Shown one piece after another: positions 1 through 5,351 of a DNA stretch of 5,351 nucleotides. Each line of letters starts with the position of its first letter. Within the stretch, counting starts at the first letter, position 1. This stretch comes from Pseudomonadota bacterium. Lineage in GTDB: Bacteria; Pseudomonadota; Alphaproteobacteria; Rhizobiales; Hyphomicrobiaceae. The translations under genes and the position numbers were made by a program. The stretch lies in contig JAEYYQ010000152.1 in the NCBI GenBank assembly GCA_023428365.1, forward strand, positions 1-5,351, read 5' to 3'. The notes beneath the pieces are model-generated. The model ran no database searches and was not told where the DNA came from. It saw only the letters and a program-made list of their open reading frames with translations.

Positions 1-1
1 C

Positions 2-37
2 TACAATGCCGCGCCGGTGGAGATGGGGTCGCGCTGA
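2..37 (+). CDS. Possible 3' end of an upstream gene (11 codons, then TGA)
   Basis: Reading from base 2 gives YNAAPVEMGSR followed by TGA at 35-37. Ten of these eleven codons end in G or C, as in the genes further right, so this may be the tail of a gene cut by the left edge. The piece is too short to recognise and could equally be non-coding. If real, it leaves about 60 bp before the binding-protein start, so the transporter could either be co-transcribed with that gene or have its own promoter in the gap. Confidence 0.3.
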   Translation, partial: YNAAPVEMGSR

Positions 38-97
38 CACCAATCCTTGGTTGTAGGTGCGCGTAAGCGCGGTCGTATCGAGATATCGGGGAATCCA

Positions 98-1270
98 ATG
101 AAACAGCTGACGTCCATCCTGGCCGCCGCTGCAGCTCTGGCGCTGGTGGCTCCAGCTGCTTCCGCTCAGGAAAAGCTCAAGGTCGGTGTCGTTACCACGC
201 TCTCGGGGCCTGGCGCCGTTCTCGGCCAGCAGCTCCGCAATGGGTTCCAGCTCGGCGTCCAGCAGTTGGGCGGCAAGCTCGGCGGCCGCGAGGTCGAAAT
301 CATCGTTCAGGACGATGAACTGAAGCCGGACGTCGCCGTCGGCAAGACCAAGGCGCTCGTTGACCGCGACAAGGTCGACTTCATCGTGGGCCCGATCTTC
401 TCCAACGTCGCCGGTGCGATCGTGAAGCCGGCGACCGATGGCGGCGCGTTCCTGATCAGCCCGAACGCCGGTCCGTCGAATCTCGCGGGCAAGCAGTGCA
501 ACCCGAACTTCTTCGTGACGTCCTACCAGAACGACCAGAACCATGAGGTTCTCGGTAAGTACGCCCAGGATTCCGGCATCAAGCGCGCCCTGATCATGGC
601 TCCCAACTATCAGGCGGGTAAGGACTCGCTGGCGGGCTTCAAGCGCTACTTCAAGGGCGAACTGCTGGATGAGGTCTATGTCCCTCTCAATCAGCTCGAC
701 TATTCGGCTGAACTGTCACGCATCGCCTCGGCCAAGCCGGAAGCGATCTTCGTGTTCCTGCCGGGCGGCATGGGCGTCAACTTCGTCAAACAGTTCCGCC
801 AGGCCGGTCTCGCGGACTCCGTGAAGTTCCTCTCGGCGTTCACGGTGGATGAGTCGACCCTGCCTGCGCAGCAGGATGCTGCCATCGGCTTCTTCAGCGG
901 CAGCAACTGGGCGCCGAACCTGAACACGGATCAGAACAAGAAATTCGTCGCCGACTATGAGAAGGAGTTCAATGCTGTCCCCGGCAGCTACGCCTTCCAC
1001 GCCTATGACGCGGCGTTGCTGATCGATAGCGCGTTGAAAGCGACCAAGGGCGATACGGCTAACAAGGATGCCGTGCGCGCCGCCTTGAAGAAGGCCGACT
1101 TCCAGTCGCTGCGCGGCCCGTTCAAGTTCAACACCAACAACTACCCGATCCAGGATTTCTACCTGGTGCAGGTCGCCAAGCGCCCGGACGGCAAGTTCCA
1201 GACCGAGATCGTCCAGCGGGTTTTTGAGAACTACGCCGATCCTTACGTCGGCGAATGCGCGATGAAGTGA
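98..1270 (+). CDS. livK: Periplasmic substrate-binding protein of a branched-chain amino acid-type ABC importer
   Basis: Type I periplasmic binding protein (Peripla_BP_6, LivJ/LivK-like), 390 aa, normal length. It captures a solute in the periplasm and hands it to LivHM. I chose ATG 98 because it has GGGGA at 88-92 and opens directly into a classical Sec signal: MKQ, a hydrophobic run at residues 7-18, and an ASA|QE cleavage site after residue 23. The in-frame TTG at 47 would add 17 charged residues before the signal and is unlikely. The mature protein begins with the family's KVGVVTTLSGPGA strand and loop. The SPNAGPSN segment (residues 121-128) occupies the ligand-contact loop, where LivJ has an alanine/threonine-rich stretch. 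C134 and C387 are the only cysteines and could form a disulfide closing the C-terminal tail. The GKQCNP and NYQAGKD stretches recall, from memory, the aromatic-acid (nitrobenzoate-like) binding group, so leucine uptake should not be assumed. The symbol reflects position in the operon, not substrate. Confidence 0.93.
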   Translation: MKQLTSILAAAAALALVAPAASAQEKLKVGVVTTLSGPGAVLGQQLRNGFQLGVQQLGGKLGGREVEIIVQDDELKPDVAVGKTKALVDRDKVDFIVGPIFSNVAGAIVKPATDGGAFLISPNAGPSNLAGKQCNPNFFVTSYQNDQNHEVLGKYAQDSGIKRALIMAPNYQAGKDSLAGFKRYFKGELLDEVYVPLNQLDYSAELSRIASAKPEAIFVFLPGGMGVNFVKQFRQAGLADSVKFLSAFTVDESTLPAQQDAAIGFFSGSNWAPNLNTDQNKKFVADYEKEFNAVPGSYAFHAYDAALLIDSALKATKGDTANKDAVRAALKKADFQSLRGPFKFNTNNYPIQDFYLVQVAKRPDGKFQTEIVQRVFENYADPYVGECAMK

Positions 1271-1280
1271 GCCACGTGGC
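1271..1280. repeat. Perfect 10-bp palindrome directly after the livK stop
   Basis: GCCACGTGGC begins at the base after the livK TGA and is its own reverse complement. It has no loop, so it is better viewed as a possible protein-binding dyad with a CACGTG core than as an RNA hairpin. A 10-bp palindrome can occur by chance in several kb, and no function is assigned. Confidence 0.4.
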
Positions 1281-1308
1281 GCTGGACTTCACCGAAACGC
1301 CGATTTAT

Positions 1309-1336
1309 CGCGGGGCAAGAACCATCTTGCCCCGCG
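1309..1336 (+). terminator. Strong hairpin between livK and livH (attenuator or mRNA-stabilising element)
   Basis: CGCGGGGCAAGA (1309-1320) and TCTTGCCCCGCG (1325-1336) are exact reverse complements around the loop ACCA. This gives a perfect 12-bp, GC-rich stem. The bases after it are CTTCGTAG, not a T-run, so it is unlikely to be a full intrinsic terminator. It sits between the binding-protein gene, which such operons usually need in excess, and the permease gene. By analogy with intercistronic hairpins such as those between malE and malF, it may protect the 3' end of the livK message or partly reduce read-through. The stem is seen directly; the role is inferred. Confidence 0.75.
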
Positions 1337-1349
1337 CTTCGTAGCTGAC

Positions 1350-2273
1350 ATGTCAACCGCACTTTTCATCGTGCAGCTCCTCAACGGACTGCAGCTTGGC
1401 GTCCTGCTGTTTCTAATTGCGGCGGGCCTGACGCTCGTGTTCGGCGTCATGGACTTCATCAATCTGGCGCACGGCGTGCAGTACATGCTTGGCGCCTATC
1501 TCGCCGTCATGTTCTACGCACTGACCGGCAGTTTTCTCCTGGCGATGCTGCTGGCTCTCGGTGTCGCGCTGGCATTCGGGCTGCTGCTGGAATTCTTCGT
1601 GTTTCAGCACCTCTATGATCGCGATCATCTCGATCAGGTCATCGCAACGTTCGGGATCATCCTGTTCCTGAACCAGGGCGTGAAGCTCGTCTGGGGAGCG
1701 GCGCCCTTGTCGCTGCCGATCCCGGAAATGTTCTCCGGCTCCGTCAAGCTGATGGACGGCCTGCTCTATCCGACGTGGCGGCTCGTCATCATCGGTTCGG
1801 GGCTCACCATCGCTGCGTTGCTCTACGTTCTCGTGACACATACCCGCGTCGGCATGCTGGTGCGGGCGGGATCGACGAACCCAGCGATGGTCTCCGCGCT
1901 CGGCATCAACATCCGCCGTCTGTTCATGATCGTGTTCGGCTTCGGCACCATGCTGGCCGGGTTTGCTGGCATCATGATCGCGCCAATCCTATCGGTCGAA
2001 CCAGGGATGGGCGATACGATCCTCATTCTGGCGTTCGTGGTGATCGTCATCGGCGGGATTGGGTCGATCCGAGGGGCGTTCCTCGCCGCACTTCTGATCG
2101 GGCTGGTCGATACGCTCGGCCGCTCGTTTTCGGTCGATATCCTGCGGCTGTTCATGGGGCCGTCACAGGCGCGCACCGTCGGCCCCGCCCTCGCTTCGAT
2201 GATGATCTACCTGCTGATGGCAATCGTGTTGTATCTCAGGCCCGCGGGGCTGTTCCCCGCGAAGGGACGCTGA
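1350..2273 (+). CDS. livH: ABC importer inner-membrane permease LivH
   Basis: First permease subunit of the importer (BPD_transp_2 family), 307 aa, usual length, about eight hydrophobic membrane segments. Family landmarks are the GLTLVFGVMDFINLAHG signature at residues 26-42, the TRVGMLVRA...N..M...LGI cytoplasmic segment at 165-186, and GGIGSIRGAFLAALLIG at 235-251, the region expected to contact the ATPases. It ends in the typical RPAGLF tail. ATG 1350 is the only reasonable start: no start codon precedes it in frame within the gap after livK, and later ones would cut into the first membrane segment. No purine-rich Shine-Dalgarno precedes it (upstream bases CTTCGTAGCTGAC), and the livK-livH hairpin ends 13 nt before it, so translation may be weak or depend on the structure. 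The gene ends 1 nt before livM. Confidence 0.95.
   Translation: MSTALFIVQLLNGLQLGVLLFLIAAGLTLVFGVMDFINLAHGVQYMLGAYLAVMFYALTGSFLLAMLLALGVALAFGLLLEFFVFQHLYDRDHLDQVIATFGIILFLNQGVKLVWGAAPLSLPIPEMFSGSVKLMDGLLYPTWRLVIIGSGLTIAALLYVLVTHTRVGMLVRAGSTNPAMVSALGINIRRLFMIVFGFGTMLAGFAGIMIAPILSVEPGMGDTILILAFVVIVIGGIGSIRGAFLAALLIGLVDTLGRSFSVDILRLFMGPSQARTVGPALASMMIYLLMAIVLYLRPAGLFPAKGR
2243..2261 (+). promoter_or_regulatory. 7-bp hairpin abutting the livM ribosome-binding site
   Basis: CGCGGGG (2243-2249) pairs perfectly with CCCCGCG (2255-2261) around the loop CTGTT, inside the last codons of livH. The stem ends at the base before AAGGGA, the livM Shine-Dalgarno. It encodes part of the conserved RPAGLFP tail, so base composition may explain it. 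It could still modulate livM initiation, which would normally rely on ribosomes finishing livH. The structure is seen; function is only a possibility. Confidence 0.35.
2262..2267 (+). promoter_or_regulatory. Shine-Dalgarno of livM
   Basis: AAGGGA lies 7 nt before ATG 2275 and within the final livH codons. It fixes the livM start and implies translational coupling, because the livH stop is 1 nt from the livM start. Confidence 0.7.
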
Positions 2274-2274
2274 G

Positions 2275-3276
2275 ATGACGGACACAACAACGTCAGCCTC
2301 CGCAGCCACATCCCGCTCACCACTCGCCGGTCGCGGCAGCATCGCGTTGCCCGTGATCCTGTTCGCCGCGTTCGCGCTCGTCCCGTTCATCGCCGCCGCG
2401 ACCAGCGAGAGTTATTTGCTCAGCCTCATTACGCGCGTGATGATCTTCGCGATCGCGGCCCTGGCGCTTGATCTTCTGGTCGGATATGGCGCGCTTGTAT
2501 CGTTCGGACATGCGGCGTTCATGGGACTGGGCGGCTATGCCGTCGGCATCCTGTCAGCGCACGGCATCACGGATGCGCTCGTCGCTCTACCAACAGCGCT
2601 CGCGGTTTCGGCTCTCTTTGCCTACGTCACCGGCGCGGTTTGCCTCCGGACCAAAGGCGTCTACTTCATCATGATCACGCTGGCGTTCGGGCAGATGGCC
2701 TATTTCACCGCCGCCTCGCTCGCGCCTTACGGCGGCGATGACGGCATGACGCTCGGTGGCCGCAGCACCATTGCGGGATTCGACGTCCTCTCCAGCGACC
2801 GCGCGTTTTATTATTTCGTTTTCGCCTGCCTTCTGGGAACGTACCTGCTCTGCCGCGCGCTGATTGCCTCACGCTTCGGTCGCGTGTTCCGTGGCGCGCG
2901 CGAGAACCCGACACGCATGGCCGCTATCGGCTTCGACGTCGTGCGCTATCAGCATGTCGCTTACATCATCGCCGGCATGATCGGCGGCCTGTCGGGCTTC
3001 CTGCTCACCAACGCCACGGAGTTCATCAGCCCAGCCTATATGTCCTGGCAGCGTTCCGGCGAGCTGCTGATCATGATCATCTTCGGCGGCATCGGCACGC
3101 TGAACGGCGCCATCATCGGAGCCACGGCGTTCCTTCTGCTGGAGGAATGGCTCGCGGGTTTCACCGAACATTGGAAGGTGATCTTCGGACCGCTGCTGGT
3201 CATCGTCGCCGTGTATGCTCGCGGTGGCTTGTTGGGACTGGCAGCACACCTGACGCGGAGGTCCGGCCGTGGCTGA
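2275..3276 (+). CDS. livM: ABC importer inner-membrane permease LivM
   Basis: Second permease subunit (BPD_transp_2), 333 aa, pairing with LivH to form the channel. A Ser/Thr-rich cytoplasmic leader (residues 1-20) precedes the first membrane segment. Landmarks are ALDLLVGYGALVSFGHAAFMG at 64-84 in the usual LivM form, LRTKGVYFIMITLAFGQM at 124-141, the GGDDGM loop at 153-158, the FGRVFRGARENPTRMAAIG cytoplasmic segment at 201-219, and GGIGTLNGAIIGA at 271-283. The ATG lies 1 nt after the livH stop with AAGGGA 7 nt upstream. The 3' end overlaps livG by 8 nt, so the two should be translationally coupled. I see no frameshift or missing segment. Confidence 0.95.
   Translation: MTDTTTSASAATSRSPLAGRGSIALPVILFAAFALVPFIAAATSESYLLSLITRVMIFAIAALALDLLVGYGALVSFGHAAFMGLGGYAVGILSAHGITDALVALPTALAVSALFAYVTGAVCLRTKGVYFIMITLAFGQMAYFTAASLAPYGGDDGMTLGGRSTIAGFDVLSSDRAFYYFVFACLLGTYLLCRALIASRFGRVFRGARENPTRMAAIGFDVVRYQHVAYIIAGMIGGLSGFLLTNATEFISPAYMSWQRSGELLIMIIFGGIGTLNGAIIGATAFLLLEEWLAGFTEHWKVIFGPLLVIVAVYARGGLLGLAAHLTRRSGRG
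3257..3261 (+). promoter_or_regulatory. Shine-Dalgarno that fixes the GTG start of livG
   Basis: GGAGG lies 7 nt before GTG 3269, inside the end of livM. It is the strongest ribosome-binding site in the window and supports the non-ATG start and the 8-nt overlap. Confidence 0.8.
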
Positions 3277-4021
3277 CGCCGTGCTTCACATCGAAAACCT
3301 GCGCAAGAACTTCGACAGCTTGGTCGTCACCGACGACGTGACACTCGACATACGCGCGGGCGAGTTGCACGCCGTCATCGGTCCGAACGGTGCGGGCAAG
3401 ACGACGCTGATCAACCAGATTTCCGGCGCACTGGCTCCCGATGCCGGGCGCATTATTTTCGCCGGTCAGGACGTGACGGCGTTACCGATGCACGCCCGCG
3501 CCGCCCTCGGTCTCACGCGCTCATTTCAGATTACCTCGATCCTTCCGGGCTTTTCGGCGCTCGAAAACGTCGCTCTCGCCGTTCAGGCGCACTCCGGTTC
3601 GAGCTTCCGTTTCGTCGGACGCGCCGCCGATGAGGAGGAGCTTAACGCGCCAGCGATGACAGCTCTCGCCGAAGTTGGGCTCGCTGATCGCGCCCACGTT
3701 CAGGCCGGTTTGTTCTCACACGGTGAAAAGCGCGCCCTTGAACTCGCCATCGCGCTCGCGACCGAGCCGACACTCATGCTGCTCGATGAGCCGATGGCCG
3801 GAACGGGTCATGAGGAAAGCGCGCAACTCGTCGCCGTGCTGCAACGCCTGAAGCGGCGCTTTCCAATCCTGCTCGTCGAGCACGATATGACAGCCGTATT
3901 CGCCCTGGCCGACCGCATCTCAGTGCTGATCTATGGCCGTGTGCTCGCCAGCGGGAAACCGGACGAGGTCCGCGCCGATCCGCAGGTCGTGGCCGCCTAT
4001 CTCGGCGACGAGATGGAGTGA
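3269..4021 (+). CDS. livG: ABC importer ATP-binding protein LivG
   Basis: First ATPase subunit, 250 aa, the usual LivG length; it sits on the cytoplasmic face and powers import with LivF. Motifs in order are Walker A GPNGAGKTT (38-46), the Q-loop glutamine Q87 in RSFQ, a variant signature SHGEK (150-154) where textbook ABC proteins have LSGGQ, Walker B LMLLDEP with D173 and catalytic E174, and the H-loop H205 in VEHD. Signature changes of this kind are usual in LivG. The LivG-type segment after the Walker A domain (FAGQDVTALP, then GLTRSFQITSILP) and the C-terminal VVAAYLG are also present. The GTG start is supported by GGAGG 7 nt upstream and gives the MADAVLHIENLRKNF opening expected of the family. 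The stop is 5 nt before the preferred livF ATG. Confidence 0.95.
   Translation: MADAVLHIENLRKNFDSLVVTDDVTLDIRAGELHAVIGPNGAGKTTLINQISGALAPDAGRIIFAGQDVTALPMHARAALGLTRSFQITSILPGFSALENVALAVQAHSGSSFRFVGRAADEEELNAPAMTALAEVGLADRAHVQAGLFSHGEKRALELAIALATEPTLMLLDEPMAGTGHEESAQLVAVLQRLKRRFPILLVEHDMTAVFALADRISVLIYGRVLASGKPDEVRADPQVVAAYLGDEME
4015..4018 (+). promoter_or_regulatory. Shine-Dalgarno favouring livF ATG 4027 over GTG 4018
   Basis: GGAG at 4015-4018 is 8 nt before ATG 4027. It overlaps the alternative GTG start at 4018 itself, which would have only a weak GAG (4010-4012) upstream. This argues for the ATG, although the 4-nt GTGA overlap is a common arrangement and remains possible. Confidence 0.55.
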
Positions 4022-4026
4022 CGCGG

Positions 4027-4725
4027 ATGCTGACCGTCGAAAATTTGCAGTCCGGTTATGGCAGCACCCAAGTTCTGTTCGACATCAGCTTCGCTGTCGG
4101 TGCCGGTGAGATTGTGACCCTGCTCGGCCGCAACGGCATGGGCAAGACAACGACCATCAAGACCGTGATGGGACTGCTGCCAGCGCGCGGCGGTGCGGTA
4201 CGCTTTGACGATACGCCGCTGCTCACTCTGCCGCCTTATCGCATCGCGCAAGCCGGACTTGGACTTGTCCCCGAAGGGCGGCAGGTGTTTCCCACTTTAA
4301 GCGTCGAGGAAAACCTCATTGCGACCGCCGCTTCCCGGTTCGGAACACCGCGTTGGACGCTAGACAATATCTTTGCATTCTTCCCGCGACTGGCCGAACG
4401 GCGCGGCCATATGGGCAACCAGCTTTCCGGCGGCGAACAGCAGATGCTCGCAATCGGCCGCGCGCTGATGACCAATCCCAAGCTGCTTATTCTCGATGAA
4501 GCGACGGAAGGACTGGCGCCACTGATCCGTGCAGAGGTCTGGGATTGCCTCGCTAAACTGAAGGCCGAGGGCCAAGCCATTCTACTCGTCGACAAACATC
4601 TGAAAATGCTGACCCGCTTTGCCGACCGTCACGTCGTAATCGAGAAGGGTCGCGATGTCTGGACTGGAACGTCGCAAGAGCTGATGGCGGATCCCACGAT
4701 CAGCCAACGTTATTTGCAGGTCTGA
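4027..4725 (+). CDS. livF: ABC importer ATP-binding protein LivF
   Basis: Second ATPase subunit, 232 aa from ATG 4027 (235 aa if GTG 4018 is used); normal LivF length. Motifs are Walker A GRNGMGKTT (34-42, the methionine being typical of LivF), Q86 in PEGRQVFP as the Q-loop, a canonical LSGGEQQ signature (133-139), and Walker B LLILDE with D157 and E158 followed by the EGLAP D-loop. The H-loop position reads VDKH (188-191): lysine stands where most ABC ATPases have histidine, with a histidine one residue later. LivF proteins commonly lack that histidine (often VEQN or VDKN), so this looks like a subfamily trait and the LivG site may carry the normal one. It is the last gene of the operon; its stop is 4 bp from the stop of the convergent M24 gene, so there is no free intergenic terminator. 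Confidence 0.95.
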   Translation: MLTVENLQSGYGSTQVLFDISFAVGAGEIVTLLGRNGMGKTTTIKTVMGLLPARGGAVRFDDTPLLTLPPYRIAQAGLGLVPEGRQVFPTLSVEENLIATAASRFGTPRWTLDNIFAFFPRLAERRGHMGNQLSGGEQQMLAIGRALMTNPKLLILDEATEGLAPLIRAEVWDCLAKLKAEGQAILLVDKHLKMLTRFADRHVVIEKGRDVWTGTSQELMADPTISQRYLQV

Positions 4726-4729
4726 CGAG

Positions 4730-5351
4730 CTATTTCACGATCAGGTCGCGAGTGATCGTGGAAAGCAACTCGCAGCCGTCGTTCGTTACCAACACGTTGT
4801 CGATCAGCCGCGCGCCAAGCTTTTCCTCACCGAGAAACACGGGCGGTTCAATAGTCACAACCATGCCAGCTTCAAGCGTATAGGTGCTGCCGCCGATCAT
4901 ATGGATCGGCTCGCCCCAGGTTGGCGGAAAGCCGGGCGCGAGACCATAGCCCGACGTGTGCACGCGTCCGTGGCCTAAACCGGCATCCTCGATAACGCGT
5001 TTCGCGGCCTCGTGCGGGACGATAGCCGGAACACCGGCGCGGATCTCGGCGATGCACGCATCGCACGCACGGCGCGCGAGATCGTGAAGCTCTTGCATCC
5101 GTGCCGTCGGCGTCCCGAGACAGAATTGTCGCCCAATCGTCGACGTATAGCGGCGAAATGCGGAGCCATACTCAATGTTGATGAAATCGCCTGCTTGCAA
5201 AATACGCTCTGTCGGTGCCCCATGACTGAAACAGGACCGATCCCCGGATACGAGATTCAGCGTGCTCGCCGCAATGCCGCTGCCGCGCGACAGCAGCGCA
5301 TCGTAGACCTTGCCGGCAAGCGCCAGCTCGGATTGTCCCGGCGCGAGCGCC
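4730..5351 (-). CDS. M24-family (creatinase/aminopeptidase P fold) protein, 5' end off the window
   Basis: The open frame runs from the right edge to TAG at 4730-4732, giving 206 visible residues: the C-terminal 'pita-bread' domain of a protein that is usually near 400 aa. The frame is open past 5200, so the TTG there is not the start. Counting from the first full codon, SHGAPTERILQAGD (42-55) matches the creatinase/prolidase segment with the active-site histidine (H43). The metal-ligand positions of true M24 peptidases are mostly changed: first Asp to E60, second Asp to T71, the His of GHG to Y135, last Glu to I183; only E168 in TIEPP remains. Creatinase also lacks a metal site, and the GY...FPPTWGE pattern (134-147) recalls, from memory, ectoine hydrolase (DoeA/EutD)-like members. 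I infer a metal-independent or atypical amide/C-N hydrolase, not a classical Xaa-Pro peptidase. The substrate is unknown. It is convergent with the transporter. Confidence 0.85.
   Translation of the reverse strand, partial: ALAPGQSELALAGKVYDALLSRGSGIAASTLNLVSGDRSCFSHGAPTERILQAGDFINIEYGSAFRRYTSTIGRQFCLGTPTARMQELHDLARRACDACIAEIRAGVPAIVPHEAAKRVIEDAGLGHGRVHTSGYGLAPGFPPTWGEPIHMIGGSTYTLEAGMVVTIEPPVFLGEEKLGARLIDNVLVTNDGCELLSTITRDLIVK
4736..4760. terminator. Inverted repeat at the convergent livF / M24 junction
   Basis: CACGATCA (4736-4743) and TGATCGTG (4753-4760) are perfect reverse complements around a 9-nt loop; the stem can extend outward by a G-T and two A-T pairs (4733-4735 with 4761-4763). 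It starts 10 bp after the livF stop and lies within the last codons of the M24 gene. Neither strand has a T-run after it, so it is at best a weak or factor-assisted bidirectional terminator, or a 3'-end stabiliser. Confidence 0.4.

Noticed and set aside
47..97. TTG 47 as the start of the binding protein
   Set aside because: It would put 17 residues, including several arginines and a lysine, before a textbook signal peptide; ATG 98 has a GGGGA site and gives a standard signal sequence.
38..97. Promoter or leader for the transporter operon
   Set aside because: TTGGTT at 47-52 and GTATCG-like bases near 75-80 have poor spacing and poor matches. GCGC-GTAA-GCGC at 59-70 forms only a 4-bp stem. 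Neither is strong enough to annotate.
1413..1841. 142-codon minus-strand open frame inside livH
   Set aside because: Its product is a charged, low-hydrophobicity run rich in Glu, Gln, His and Arg, as expected from the reverse of a GC-rich membrane-protein gene. livH is fully convincing on the plus strand.
1775..2278. 167-codon plus-strand open frame overlapping livH in another frame
   Set aside because: It is rich in Arg and His with no recognisable motif and lies across the best-conserved part of livH; it is a high-GC shadow frame.
2448..2457. CGCGATCGCG palindrome in livM
   Set aside because: Ten-base GC-rich palindromes are expected by chance in this composition, and it lies in conserved coding sequence.
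2869..3249. 126-codon minus-strand open frame inside livM
   Set aside because: No family motif, composition of a shadow frame, and it lies wholly within a confident gene.
4236..4595. 119-codon minus-strand open frame inside livF
   Set aside because: Serine- and arginine-rich antisense of the conserved ATPase motifs; no independent support.
4975..5223. 82-codon minus-strand frame overlapping the M24 gene
   Set aside because: The M24 frame continues open to the window edge with recognisable motifs, whereas this frame shows none.
1..5351. CRISPR array, tRNA, rRNA, insertion sequence or phage attachment site
   Set aside because: No direct-repeat arrays, tRNA-like cloverleaf, transposase motifs or terminal inverted repeats were seen; nearly all bases are taken by the six coding regions.

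Overview
The window carries a complete five-gene branched-chain-amino-acid-type (LivKHMGF, HAAT family) ABC importer on the plus strand, followed by the 3' part of a convergent M24-family (creatinase/aminopeptidase-P fold) gene that runs off the right edge. High GC, a strong preference for G or C at third codon positions, tight gene packing and the style of the binding protein suggest an alphaproteobacterium, most likely of the Rhizobiales (Bradyrhizobium/Rhodopseudomonas/Afipia-like). The genus is inference only.

Layout: bases 1-37 may hold the last 11 codons of an upstream gene. The periplasmic binding protein gene (98-1270) follows. A 79-bp gap (1271-1349) contains a perfect 10-bp palindrome directly after the stop and a perfect 12-bp-stem hairpin with a 4-nt loop. 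Then come two permeases (livH 1350-2273, livM 2275-3276) and two ATPases (livG 3269-4021, livF 4027-4725), joined by a 1-nt gap, an 8-nt overlap and a 5-nt gap (or a 4-nt overlap if livF starts at its upstream GTG). Only 4 bp separate the livF stop from the stop of the minus-strand M24 gene (4730 to beyond 5351). An 8-bp perfect inverted repeat lies at that junction.

How it works together: the secreted binding protein captures a small solute in the periplasm and delivers it to the LivH-LivM channel, and LivG-LivF hydrolyse ATP to drive import. The substrate cannot be read from the sequence. The binding protein resembles, from memory, the group linked to aromatic acids (nitrobenzoate-like) more than classical Leu/Ile/Val LivJ. 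The neighbouring M24 protein could act on an imported amide or peptide-like compound, but it is convergent and not co-transcribed, so that link is speculative.

This is largely an ordinary transporter locus; I see no new defence, mobile or RNA-based system. The points most worth a second look are the strong livK-livH hairpin with no U-tract sitting just before a livH start that lacks a Shine-Dalgarno, and the M24 protein, in which four of the five usual metal-ligand positions are changed.
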